DNA from: Paramacrobiotus richtersi
Lineage: Eukaryota; Tardigrada; Eutardigrada; Parachela; Macrobiotidae
Assembly: GCA_034698045.1 (NCBI GenBank)
Contig: JAQGAU010000282.1
Span: forward strand, 1 to 32,017
Length of the DNA stretch: 32,017 bases
Reading direction: 5' to 3'
Below are positions 10,001 to 20,997 of this stretch, piece by piece. A program made the translations under genes and the position numbers. Numbering within the stretch: position 1 is the first letter of the stretch; the number at the start of each line of letters is the position of its first letter. The notes beneath the pieces were generated by a model. The model ran no database searches and was not told the origin of the DNA. It worked only from the letters and a program-made list of their open reading frames with translations.

Positions 10001-12819
10001 ATGAAACAACAGCGAGTTGTCGCAACCAAAACAGTCACAGCTGGAACCAGCGGAAAACCCGCATTCCGTGCATCCACCAGCCGCAACCATTCTCTTGATC
10101 ATCTATCATACAAGGCTCTAATCCGGACACTGGGCACTGATTTCGAAACGAGTCCATCGACATGGCGCCGAGCCGTCGATCACTCGGCTGAGACTGTTGT
10201 CTTTTACCAAGTTGATCTGCGAGCCGACGTCCCGCGAATGTCTAAAAGCGTGCGCATTCGTCGCGAAGACGGCCCTGGTACGAAAGGATCTGGTAGAAAC
10301 CATCTCGTGCCTTCTGTGTATATGGGCGAGCTGCTGTTGGAGTGCACATACGTGACGGAGATTATTGGGCAGCGGTACTTGGAGGACGAAGACGATCTTA
10401 TGAAACTGCTAGAACACGCTGATCTGCTGTACACCACAGATGCTGACGAAAAGGAGGATGAAGTAATGGTGGATGGCAGCGCACGTGAAGAAGCTGAAGA
10501 GAGTGACACTCCAGCCAGAGCGAACGAAAATAGTGAGACGTTCGGTGCGGTCTTGAAATCGGCTCCAAAACAGCGGACCTCGAGGATCAGGTAAATTTGT
10601 ACTTTTGTGAATGTTATGGTGGTTTCACCGAATTCAGAAAAGATTATACGAACGCAGAACTTCAAATTAAAAAACTCTGTATGCAAAAAGACGAACAGAA
10701 GAATGAAATAAATTAGAAAATTACCTTGACAAAACAAAGTATTTGAAAATAATTTGGAACAAAATTAATGAACTCTACGAAAAAGGTTGTTAAACAGTAA
10801 AACAATGGTTTACGGGGATGTTGCTTTGAGCCTGAAATGGAGCGTGCATACTGATATCTGATTTATTTCCCTCGCTATAGCATTCGGGAGCAAGCGGGCA
10901 AAGCGAACAAAAAACGGAAGAACGGCAGTGCGGACTCCAATGGTGGAGCAACAGGCAGTGTGGATAAGTCGGGCATTATTCCTGCTCCGCGAAACACCAA
11001 AATCCGGTACTACAGCTACCTAAAACTAACACCATAAATAAATAAAAATTATGTGTAGATTATAGTCAGCACAACGATCACATACACTAGTACTGTTTTC
11101 TGTGTAATCTTGTCTTTCTTGGAATACGGTGGTAAATTGTTCGTCACTGCGTGTTTATTTACATGTCGGTTTCGCTGTGCACAGAACCACCCGGGACCAA
11201 GGTGTGGAGGTGCGGAAAAAGCAGAGTGCCAGTCAGGAGGAGGATGATTCATCGCTCAGTGACGCTGATTATTCCAGTCCAGAGCCGGAACGAGGCAGAA
11301 CAAACGCTTACAAACGTCGTAAGCGACGGTCTTCTCGCTCAGCGACAGACCAACGGCCTACAAGCCGTACTCGATTTAGGTACGTGTAGCGTCTTGCGAT
11401 TCCTAATAACCGGCTAGCGAGTGTAGATCGTATGCGTTCGGGGGTGTTTTGACAGTTCGGTGCATGTTTTTTCTTGTTTATACTGAATAGGGTATGCACT
11501 GTCTGAAATTAACCGTAATGAACCTTTACCATTGATTTTCATTTGCGGCGTTCTTAGAATTCTTCTCCTAGTTCTGTTTTCAATTCGGAAGACATTTCTT
11601 TCTGGAATACGTGCCTAAAAGTTTTGTGAAAAACCCGTTCCCAGACAGTACTGGATGGTTTACTATGCGAATTCGTTACTCATCTTTCTTTTCGCTAGGA
11701 CTCGGCGAGCGACACCTCCCGCTGAAGATGTTGTTATTGTGGATAGTGATAATACTCCGGATGAGAGCTTCCCTGTTCCCGGTCTTCCCGCAGATGACGG
11801 TAGTTTGTGGTTGTGTTATACGTATCTGTTGACGCCATTCACACACGCTATTTGACCATAGCTGTAGACGATAATGTGCCATGGGAGCGTGGAACGAAGA
11901 AGAGATCTGGCCAGTCTGGAGGAAATGCCAGCATAACGATGGACGAAGAAGAGCATAATGTTGCAGGTAAAAGAAACAAAATAACTTGGACTTCGTCGGG
12001 AAGCAGTCAAAACGTTTCCTGGATTCTTTTTTTGTGTATGTTTTTTACGTAAGTTCGTCAGTACGGCGTTTTACGTCAGTACGATAACGGGAACTCAGAT
12101 GCTCATGAGCATTCAGCTGATCAGGAAAAGGCGAGTGCCGACGACGCTAAGGATGCACACACTGCTCCAGACGCTGTGATCCTGAACTATGTGGAGTTTG
12201 TCGAGGAATTGTACATGCCGGTTCACTAGAACCGTTTGTTTCGGGATTAGCTCTTGTTTAGTTTCGGGATTAGCTTTTGTTGTATAGTGCAGTCTGTTTC
12301 CCGTGTGGGTTTATTTTCTCTCCTGTACTCCCCTTATTTGCGTACGTCATGTATGTCAGTTCTGTTAATCTGACTAGCTTATTATAATGCACACTATATT
12401 CGTAACATTCGCCAATGATAGTAATAATATTCTTAGATTAAATTACGGTTTCTTCAACCACATTGCTTCGGATTACGCCACGGTACTAGTAGTGTGCAGG
12501 TGTGTGGGCTAGCTTCTTAGTACGGCTGAAGCTGGTCGGTCGTGTTTCTTAATCCTTTTTTCATCCGCGATTTTCACATACAGGTTCTGGCGAGGATCGG
12601 CTTGCCTGTCCACACTGCAAGAAAACATTTGCTGGCAACGTCTGGCACCGCGATCGGCACGTGAGGGAAGTCCACCAGAATCTTGGTCGAGTGCCGTGTC
12701 CCAGGTGCAGCAAAACGGTCATGAAGCGGCATATGGAAACACATTTGAAAACGCACACAGCAGAGAAGAGAATGCGACAGGATGCTGATAATCAGAGGGA
12801 TACATCCGAATGTTTGTAA
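10001..12819 (+). CDS. Copy C: intact modular protein, N-terminal family domain plus two C2H2 fingers
   Basis: Six exons join in frame to about 448 residues: 10001-10590, 10881-11006, 11185-11379, 11699-11799, 11868-11966 and 12584-12819. Residues 35 to about 143 are the shared domain, with DHSAETVVF, QVDLRA, LVPSV and DEDDLMKLLEHA. Residues 197-238 are basic/Gly-rich (NKKRKNG). Residues 239-303 are Ser/acidic then basic. Residues 304-337 carry GLPADDG. Residues 338-370 are acidic. The last exon has CPHC with HVREVH (C-x2-C-x13-H-x4-H) and CPRC with HLKTH (C-x2-C-x11-H-x3-H). A nuclear DNA-binding role is inferred from the fingers and basic patches. This is the best-preserved zinc-finger copy and the reference for A, B and D. 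I recognise no named family. Confidence 0.85.
12054..12229 (+). other. Possible alternative terminal exon in intron 5 of copy C
   Basis: After an acceptor (acgtaag|ttcg) the phase left by exon 5 continues for 58 codons to a TAG at 12227. The product is acidic (HSADQEKASADDAKD, then YVEFVEELYMPVH). Using it would replace the zinc fingers. The segment is absent from copy B, whose intron is about 500 bases shorter. The acceptor lacks a strong pyrimidine tract, so this is tentative. Confidence 0.35.
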
Positions 12820-13444
12820 ATTGTTCAATACAATACACCGCACATTCTTTTTATGATCTTTCCAGCTCACTATTCCCATGAAAACATGCTCATTTTCTGG
12901 TTTTCTATCGGCGGGTTTTTTTGTTTTGTGTTGTATAATTAGTGAAGAAGTTAGAAGTGCCTCTGTACCATTATTATTTTTCTGTTCGTGTTAAGATGAA
13001 GTCATCGGAAACGAGATTTGTAATGTAGAAAGATCGTGCAGATCGAAATCGTTGCAACAAGAATATATTCTACATGATAAACACATTGCTTAATTATTAC
13101 CGGCTGACATTTTTCGATGCTGCGAGATCTTCCATTTCTTGTGGGGCTGTCGAACGGACATTGTCCAGTGGGTTCAGCAATCATACGAAAAGTAAGCTGC
13201 AAACTGCTGCCCCTGGGCGGTAGATTCCATGCAGGTTTGTTGATTGCGAGATGTTGCCATTTTCTGGCCCTTCTGATTTCACGGCAAATTTTTTATTCAT
13301 GCATTTTACATTTACAACTTCTTTCTGTCTTCTTCCCGCATCTGCAGGAAAAAGCTTTTTCAATTATTGAAAATCCATTTTTGTTAACAGTCAGTCTCGG
13401 GCTGGAATTGATTTAATTATCTCGACCGTTCCACAAGAATCAAG
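12820..13444. repeat. Inter-unit flank between copies C and D
   Basis: No gene is seen. It has the same two-part flank as after B (about 12890-13040 and 13070-13240), then the gttccacaag word and the ATG of D. Confidence 0.6.
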
Positions 13445-13456
13445 ATGAAACCGCAG

Positions 13457-13628
13457 TACGAGGACCTGTGCCATAACTTGCTAATAAAGCAGTTATCTGC
13501 CCGTACTTTGCTAACCGCCCCTTGGTGTGCGCTCGCATTCAGATTTGCAGTCTGGCTCATTGCACACAGGGTTAGCGCAATAAGGGCGCCTAACTTACAC
13601 TGAGCAAGCTATGGCACAGGTCCTCGTA
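13457..13628. mobile_element. Foldback MITE with TA target-site duplication (Tc1/mariner-like)
   Basis: The 168-bp insert (13459-13626) has 24-bp terminal inverted repeats (cgaggacctgtgccataact... against its complement at 13603-13626) with one mismatch. It is flanked by TA at 13457-13458 and 13627-13628. Inner parts are also roughly self-complementary (gctaacc against ggttagc). It codes for nothing. The TA duplication points to mobilisation by a Tc1/mariner-type transposase. It lies in the coding part of exon 1 of copy D. Confidence 0.9.
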
Positions 13629-15739
13629 TGTTGTCGCAACCAAAACAGTCGCAGCTGGAACCAGAGCAAAACCTGCATTCCATGCATCCACCAGCCGTAA
13701 CCATTCTCCTGATCACCTCTCATACAAGGCCCTAATCAGGACGCTGGGCACGGATTTCGAAACGAGTCCATCGACATGGCGTCGAGCCGTCGATCACTCG
13801 GCCGAGACTGTGGTCTTTTATCAAGTTGATCTGCGAGGCGACATTCCACGAATGTCGAAGAGCGTGCGCATTTGTCGTGAAGACGGCCCTGGTAAGAAAG
13901 GATCTGGTAGAAACCATCTCGTGCCTTCTGTGTATATGGGCGATATGCTGTTGGAGTATACCTACGTGACGGGGATTATTGGGCAACGATACTTGGAGGA
14001 CGAGGACGATCTCATGAAACTGCTGGAACACGCTGATCTGCTGTACACTGCAGATGCTGCAGAAAAGGAGGACGAAGAAATGGACGATGGCGGTGCCGAT
14101 GAAGTAGTTGAAGAGATTGTTTCCGCAAACGAAGTGAAGAGAAACAGTCCGAAACTGGATCGCATTTTGAAATCGACTCCGAAACAGCGACCCACGAGGA
14201 TCTGGTGAATTTGTAAATATCATGATGAAAATATCATGATGATTAGTTGTTCTGGTGTCATCGAATTCAGAAAAGTCAGTAAAAATAGATAGGCTAACAA
14301 ATAAACAAAATGAAATAGTAAAAACAAGTGGAAATGTTAGATAATATCAACAGTGTACTCTGATATTCCTTTTCGCTGGTAAATAAATTACTGGAATTTA
14401 TTATTTATTGTTTTTAATTTTTTCTCCCGCTACAGCAATCCGGATAAGGAGGATAAAACGGCCAAAAAACGTAAAAACGGTAGTATTGACACAAATGGCG
14501 AAGCATCAGGCAGTGTGGAGAAGTCTGGCATAGTTCCTGTTCCGAGAAACACCAAAGCCCGGTAATTATTGCTTTGAGTGAAGCCAGTATGTCAGAAGCA
14601 ATGAAAAGTGTGCGTAAGTTCAGTTCCATCTTACAGACGGAATGCATTCCAGAAGCGTTGGTTTAATTTAATTCTGGTGCTCTTTTACCCTAATTATGGT
14701 TACCACATAAACTTAGAGAGTACTGCTTTTCATTCTGTTACTTGTGCAGTTTGTATTACTGTTTTTTTCTGCAATGATATCCTTGAGTTTTTTGGTGAAC
14801 TGTTGATAACCGTCACTTTATTCAACTCTGTCCATTTCCATTGCGTAGAAATACCCGTGAGAAAGGTGTCAAAGTGCAGAAGAAGCGTACTGTCAGTCAG
14901 GAAGAGGATTCTTCGGTTAGTGATCCAGATTATTCCAGTCCAGAAGCGGAACGGGAGAGATCAGTTGAGAAACGTCGAAAATCAAAAACTTTTCGCCCAG
15001 GGACAACCCCACGGACCACGCGATCTGGGTAAGGAACAAACACACTGTAATACAGTTAGCACAATACCGAATCGTTTGCTTCCTTCAGTTACGAATCTGT
15101 TATTTTTTGACACATCTGTCATTCAAGCTGTAAGATGTTGTACTGGAGCACGTTTTACCCAGCTTGCAATTTCAGAATCAATAGCGCTTAAATGTCTATG
15201 TTGATCTACGTTGTCATTTTCTGCAGATTCAGACTTTTCATACATATGTTGTGTGAAAAGCTTTATAAATAAATTAATATTATTTTATTATATTATTATA
15301 ATAGAATTTATAGAAATAACAGAATAATATAAAAAAGTTTATGCATATGTCCTGACAGAGCGCCTAAAATGTTATGTGAACAATTGTTAAAAAATGGGAG
15401 GTTTGCAGACAGTAGTATCGGTATTGGATGGTTTGGCATTGCGCAATCCGTTATTTCATCGTTGTTTCACTAGGACTCTGCGACCCACACCTCCCGCTGA
15501 AGATGTTATTCTTCTGGATAGCGACAATGCTACGGATGAGAGTTCCCCTGTTCCCGGCCTCCCCGCAGATGACGGTAGTGTGGCGTTTGTGTTTTGCGTA
15601 TTCCGTGGCAGAAATATGTTATTTGACCATAGATGTGGATAATGATGTGTCAGTGGAACGTGATAAGCACAAGTCTGGAGATAATGGCAGCATAACGATG
15701 GATGAAGAAGAGGATAATGTATCAGGTTAAAAAACCCAA

Positions 15740-16110
15740 AATAACCACAAATCCAATAGAAATAGTAAAGAATAACCCAACTTGCATTCTTAACAAAAAT
15801 CTGTTACTTGATTGCATATGATAATTTTGTTATGGATATTTATTGATCATTCACAATATTTTTCTCTGCTGATAATATATATTTTTGCGATTATCAGTTA
15901 TTACAGCTTCTGCAGGAAAAGCTGAAATAACTACCAATAAAAATACTAAAGAATAACCTGACTTACATTGTTAACAAAAATCTGTTAATTAATAAAATAT
16001 TTTTGTTATGGATATTTATTAATTATTCGCAGTACTTTTATTGTGTGTTAGTTGTTTATTTATTCGCGATTATCAATTATTACAGCTTCTGCGGAGGATA
16101 AGCGCACGTG
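15740..16110. repeat. Tandem duplication (~180 bp) in intron 5 of copy D including the exon 6 acceptor
   Basis: Words such as aacaaaaatctgtta, ttttgttatggatatttatt and gcgattatca-ttattacag occur twice about 180 bases apart. The first copy ends with its own acceptor at 15906 followed by cttctgc, as in the true exon at 16086. Reading on from the first acceptor gives a short acidic/basic end and a TAA within about 17 codons, with no finger. Confidence 0.75.
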
Positions 16111-16267
16111 TCCCCACTGCAAGAAAGTATTTGGTGATGGCTGGAAACGCAACCGACACGTGAAGCAAGTCCATGAGAAACCTGCAGCAGATTTAAAGAC
16201 GCACAAGGCAGTGAAACGAATGCAACAGGATTCCGATGATCAGAGCGAGGCCTCCGAATGTTTGTAA

Positions 16268-16969
16268 ATGGTTCATCCTGTTTGATGGTGTTATTACATA
16301 CGGTCTTCATATGTTTACCGTTGATGTCGAGAAAAACTGTCTGCTTTTTTGTTTTTTTGGGTTGGTGGTTTTTTTCGTTTTTTTTTATAATTAGCGAAGT
16401 ATCCTTTGTGGCGTCATAATTTTTCTGTTCACTTTAGGTCGGAGAAATGTGATTTTTATTAAAAAGGTCTGGTTTTGGGAGTGTACGGAATGATAGCATA
16501 CTTTTTGGTTAGAGCCAAGAAACTCCGTGACAACTGGTCAGTAAATACAAAGTATGTCACGTGAAGTATGCTTGCATATCAAGTTGCCGACATCTCAAAA
16601 CAAAACTAAGAACGACATTTTCTAGAATCTGTACAGAATAAACATATTGATTAATTATTTATCGGCTGGCATTCCCGACTTTCCAGACAGCGAGCACTTA
16701 CGGATTTCCTTCCGGAATGCTGTATAAGCTGGGCTTCGTCCAGTGGATTCTGGAATACATTCGAAAAAATATAAGCTGCAAATTGGTGCCCGTGGGCGGT
16801 TGATGGCATGCATGTCTTTTCCAAGTTTATCACTGTTTATGCCAATATTTGCCAGTATTTTGCCAGCTGTTTCGAAGTTTTGATCGTTTTAGTACGTGTT
16901 ACTCTGGAAATTTTTCTTGCTTTTGTTGTTGTGAGATCACTTTCTGATAGCACCGTAACGATACTCACG
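16268..16969. repeat. Inter-unit flank between copies D and E
   Basis: No gene is seen. The two-part flank typical of the zinc-finger copies is still present (about 16330-16480 and 16630-16815, ending gcatgcatgtctttt). After that the sequence leaves the zinc-finger type. The switch from one gene subtype to the other therefore falls at about 16.82 kb. Confidence 0.6.
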
Positions 16970-19311
16970 ATGAAACGACAACGAATTTCCTGCGCCAGAA
17001 CCGACGGTGCTCCAACCAGGAGCACACGACCCGTACTGAGATCATCCACAAATCTCACCCAGATCATCAAACCATCCCCTGCCGCCTGGATGTCCTACAA
17101 GAACCTAATCAAAGTGGTGGGCGTTGACTGTGAAACGGGCCCATCATCCTGGCGTAAAGCCATCGACCACTCGGCTGAAACGGTCGTCTTTTACCAGGTT
17201 GATCTCCGAGGCACCATTCCCCGAATGGCCAAGAGTGTGCGTATCAGTCTGGAAGAAGGGGCTGGCCAGAGTACGCAACTGCGTCTGGTACCGTCCGTGT
17301 TTGTTGGTGAGACGTTGGTCAGTTCGAGTTATGTGCAGACGGTCATTGGACGGAGGTTTTTGGCGGATGAGGATGATCTAATGAAACTCCTGGAACATGC
17401 TGGGGTTCTGGAATATGAGAATGTGCATGAACTGGATGAGATTCGGAATGAGGATTCGGATGAGGAGGGTGCGGAAAATGAACCACTGCCTGTGCTGCCG
17501 GAAGCGAAGAGGACGAAGACTGTCCTGGCGGTGATTCCTACAGCAGCAGCGCGAATGGCAAGCTCGAAGCCCAGGTATGCAAACTGTGATGTGATGTCTG
17601 TTTTGCAGTTTGCACGCACTGACAAGAAAATTATTACCAGTAAAATATTGTTGAAAGTTGCTTATTTAATTCTATGCAATTTTTCTTAGGTGCGTAATTA
17701 TCAGTGCAATTATTAAATTTTTATTAGTTTATTTTTATTATTTTGTTCAGAATTGGTTATTTATTTTTTTATGGAATTTCTGATTAAATTTTGTTTTTAT
17801 TATTTTATCCAGAATTTAATATTTATTTTATTATGAATAATTATTTATTTTTAATATTTTATGCAGAATTTAATAGTTATTTTATGAATTTATGATTTAT
17901 TTTTATTATTTTATCCAGAATTTTTATTATCAGTATAGCCAGTTACTTATATTTCTGTTGTGAACTTGTGATCGAAACTTATCGAGATTAAGAGAAAAGT
18001 ATCCCCGTGAGATTTACTGTAGAAGTGTTATATTTGGTGAATTCCGAATATCTATGTAGGAACGCTGCAGATCGCAAGTATGCTACACCGTCCTCCGCAT
18101 CTGTTTTGCACAACAGCACTGAAAGCACAGTAGATAGTTATTTTGCTTTATTTTCAGACCTCCGGTTACTGGTACTGCTCATGTGCCAGTTTCCAGTCAG
18201 TCTGGTAAGATCCATGCAGCTGACTCTCCTGCGAAGCAGGCTGCATCCAGTATTCGGGTGGTGTCGGATGGAGAGCAGTCTTCTTCCATGGAACCTGACT
18301 GTGAAATCTCCGGACTTCCCACTGACGATGGTAGGTACGGAGAAGCAGCGAATGGCGCGTAAGAAAAGCGGAAATCGAATGAATGAACAAACCGCACCAA
18401 GTTGTACAGTCAGTGTGATTTATCAAGATTTAAGTTATAGTTTATGCAGGTTGGTAAATGATTGATTAATTAGTTTTAATTTTGGGGTTTCTTTCCAGCG
18501 ATTGTGCGGGAACGTGGGAGCACAACGGCAGATGTGGAAACGAATGATGAGCAAGATGAAACGGACGAACCTGGTATACATTATGAAAAGCGACATAAAT
18601 GATGTTTTATTAGTACAGCGCAGCTTTTTCTGCTCATAAGCTTATTCATCGCTGTGAAACATTTTATGGATCGTATAATGATGACAGAAATCGGATAAAA
18701 AAAAAAACTAATTTTGGTTACGTTTACTCGTAGTCTCGTTCTGCAGTTTTTTGGTTTTATTACGCTTGCTTCTTCGGGTTAAATTTTACAGATCTTAGAT
18801 AGAGTTTTTCACAAGACCGTGCATATACGATTTTACGGATTGTGCACCGTAAAAACTAGAAACTACTATACTCTTTTCATAACGAACTTGTACGGTAGTG
18901 GGCCTACCGGAGGCACCGGATGAACCGGAAACCACCAACCCGGAATTTCCCGAAGACATTCCCCCCTTTACCAACGACGAAATCACGGCTCTGATCGATG
19001 AAGTGAAGGTCACTCCTGCCCTATGGGGAAGAGGCAAACCCAGTGTGGCACGCAGGCAGGCGGCATGGACGACGGTGGCCGGAGCGGTTAGTCGTCTGAC
19101 CGAGCCATGCCAGACGGAGAAAACCGCCGAGCACTGCAAGAGGAAGTGGGGCAGTTTAATGGCGTCCTTCCGGAGAGTGTGGCGCACCAATAAACTGGCC
19201 ACCGGCTGGCCGTGGACGGAGAAACTGCTGTTTATGGTACCGAGTTTAGAAGCTCGTAAATACGGGCATGGTAGTGCGCGTGTACCTTTTACGGACGGTG
19301 AAGGGGAATAA
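16970..19311 (+). CDS. Copy E: intact modular protein, N-terminal family domain plus MADF/Myb-SANT-like domain
   Basis: Four exons join in frame to about 421 residues: 16970-17574, 18158-18330, 18499-18573 and 18899-19311. The start MKRQRI matches F, G and H. Residues 41-146 are the shared domain (DHSAETVVF, QVDLRG, DEDDLMKLLEHAG). An acidic stretch and a KRTKT basic patch follow. Exon 2 ends in SGLPTDDG. The last exon (residues 285-421) encodes a MADF or trihelix Myb-like domain: FTNDEITALIDEV, PALWGRG, a conserved Trp, HCKRKWGSL, then WPWTEKLLF. Such domains bind DNA and recruit partners in other animals. E is the most divergent of the four MADF copies and has one linker exon fewer. No lesions are seen. 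Confidence 0.85.
17730..17930. repeat. Four tandem ~55-bp AT-rich repeats in intron 1 of copy E, each with an acceptor-like end
   Basis: A unit of the form TTTTTATTATTTTATCCAG-AATT recurs, its CAG ending at 17750, 17812, 17866 and 17918 (spacing 62, 54 and 52). Each looks like a pyrimidine-rich 3' splice site. None leads into an obvious coding exon. Confidence 0.75.
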
Positions 19312-20016
19312 GTTGATTAATAATCTGTTAACAATGGTTGTAGACTTGTAGTTGCTTGAATTTTGTATTGTGTTTTAATGGATACATGCATCCGTGTTTT
19401 ACGGCCAGTTGGATATTGGTCTTTAAACAAACATAATAATATACAATTTTGACTAGAGTTGAACTGCAGTGGATTGTGTTTTGAGTCTCACTTGTGACCT
19501 TGTTCTAGTTTCTCAAGTGGACTGCAGAATGCACTGTACAATAAGTGTTTTGCAATGGCAACAACAATGCGGTGTGTAGTATTGTGCATAAGTGAAAACA
19601 ACGTTAATGATCCCTGTTTACATCCACGAGTGTTTAATCATAGCGGCGGAAGGGAAAAGATCACAAGCTTTGTTTTCGCATTTGGCATTTTTGATCGGAG
19701 AGTTTTGGTTGGGGTTTTGCTGCTCTCATACGTTCCGTTTAATAATAATGGCGCACTGTTTTACTTGTCAGACATATAACAAATTGTGAAATATCAGTTC
19801 GACATAACAACCAAAAACTTGTAACCGCAAGTACAACATAACAACGGAAGCTTATTGTCAGTTTCTTTCGCTTTCTTACGTAAGCAGCTGTGTTGTACGA
19901 AACTATCTACATCGTACGGCTTTTGTTGCATTTTTCAGAACGGCTGCTTTGGTCAATAACGAAAGACAATAATATAACCAAAGCACATACAACCATCATC
20001 AACGAACACTCAAAAA
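19312..20016. other. Intergenic stretch between copy E and the Sox gene (convergent)
   Basis: Two 3' ends face each other here. Short open frames on the plus strand (19555-19789) overlap each other and resemble nothing. Around 19798-19850 acataacaac occurs twice with a small inverted repeat between. I see no gene. Confidence 0.5.
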
Positions 20017-20997
20017 TCAATCGAAAAAATCCGCCCAAAAAATGGAATCAAACATACCCGCCAAGGTCTGCACTTCCGGCAGCGGATCCAGAGAATCCGA
20101 TTCGCTGAACGATACTGGTTCAAATTCAACATCCGACGCACTGGATAAGATTGGATCACCAGGACCGAAGCCTCCGCCACTGGACAGTTCAGACGGTGGA
20201 GCCATTGAGCGACGACGCAGCCATTCTCGTGACACATCACTATTGGTCGAATCCAGCGGCAATGCACTACCCATGCTATCTTGACCAATGCGACCAGTGG
20301 TCGGTCGGTTCCAATTGGTCGCTGCTGATGCAGTGGCCGCGAAGCCCTCAGTCGCCAGATACTGCACCATGGTACGATCCTTATCGGCCAGACTGAATCT
20401 AAAGTTGAAACGGGACGGATCGGTGCTGTTTACTGGATCCTCCTTTTTGATCAGCTGTGGACTTGGCTGCAGTCGTACAGGTTCAATTATCTGCGCTCTC
20501 TTACTTTCTTGTTTCCGAATTAGTATAGAACCTGATTGCTGTCGAACAGACTCGAGTTTCTCCCTTTCACAGCGATCTGTCTTGCGGTTTTTGACTTTCG
20601 GCTTTGGCCGGTACTTGTAATCGGGGAACTCGGCCTGATGCAGTACTTTCAGTCTTTCCGCTTCCTCGACGTATGGCTGTTTCTCCACATCCGACATGGT
20701 CTTCCATTTGCTTCCCAGATGCTTGCTGATCTCCGCGTTATGCATCAGGGGATGCTGTGCGGTGACTTTACGGCGCTCAATTTGCGACCACACCATGAAT
20801 GCGTTCATTGGTCGTTTAATGTACGTCGCAGCTTTCTTACATTTTGTCGCATCGGAGTATGGTGTGGCGCTGGATGGTTTTACGCTAGAACTCCCGAAGA
20901 TGGTTCCGTTGTCATTTGAACGATCCATCGCGTTCTCGCTGTCGGTGTAGGTGCTGCAGGAACAGTTGCTGTTACTGGAATGGGGTGAATAGTTCAT
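20017..20997 (-). CDS. Sox: Sox-family HMG-box transcription factor, SoxC-like, intronless
   Basis: A single exon of 326 residues on the minus strand. The start is the first ATG of the open frame; the frame extends further upstream only from a GTG. Residues 59 to about 137 form a full Sox HMG box: [44 protein letters not shown] and [10 protein letters not shown]. The QIERRK and HNAEISK words favour group C over B, E or F. Sox proteins bend DNA at ACAAT-type sites and control cell fate. Before the box is a Ser/Asn-rich region. After it come a basic segment (KVKNRK), a Gln/Ser-rich linker and an acidic, aromatic tail (residues about 285-326, ending FWADFFD) that may activate transcription. It is the only clear gene on this strand and seems unrelated to the array. 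Confidence 0.93.
   Translation of the reverse strand: MNYSPHSSNSNCSCSTYTDSENAMDRSNDNGTIFGSSSVKPSSATPYSDATKCKKAATYIKRPMNAFMVWSQIERRKVTAQHPLMHNAEISKHLGSKWKTMSDVEKQPYVEEAERLKVLHQAEFPDYKYRPKPKVKNRKTDRCEREKLESVRQQSGSILIRKQESKRAQIIEPVRLQPSPQLIKKEDPVNSTDPSRFNFRFSLADKDRTMVQYLATEGFAATASAATNWNRPTTGRIGQDSMGSALPLDSTNSDVSREWLRRRSMAPPSELSSGGGFGPGDPILSSASDVEFEPVSFSESDSLDPLPEVQTLAGMFDSIFWADFFD

Larger units (their letters stand above)
13445..16267 (+). pseudogene. Copy D: zinc-finger paralog, first exon interrupted by a MITE
   Basis: Exons are 13445-14204 (interrupted), 14436-14561, 14849-15028, 15474-15574, 15633-15725 and 16086-16267. A foldback insert after codon 4 brings an in-frame stop (TGA at about 13600). 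Without the 170 added bases, exon 1 would be 590 bases, the same as in C, and the rest of the gene reads open in correct phase. Translation from the next in-frame ATG (in RMSKSVRI, 13852) would lose most of the N-terminal domain. The last exon has one C2H2 finger (CPHC ... HVKQVH). Compared with C about 18 codons are missing, removing the second CxxC. The exon 5 donor is GTTAAA, weaker than GTAAAA in other copies. It could survive as a shortened gene. Confidence 0.72.

Noticed and set aside
13732-14223. Long minus-strand open frame (163 codons) opposite exon 1 of copy D
   Set aside because: It mirrors the conserved exon on the other strand. Similar antisense frames lie opposite exon 1 of B and F and follow its codon pattern.
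19555-19789. Overlapping small open frames after copy E
   Set aside because: There are two frames over the same bases, no splice or homology support, and a composition like the spacer.
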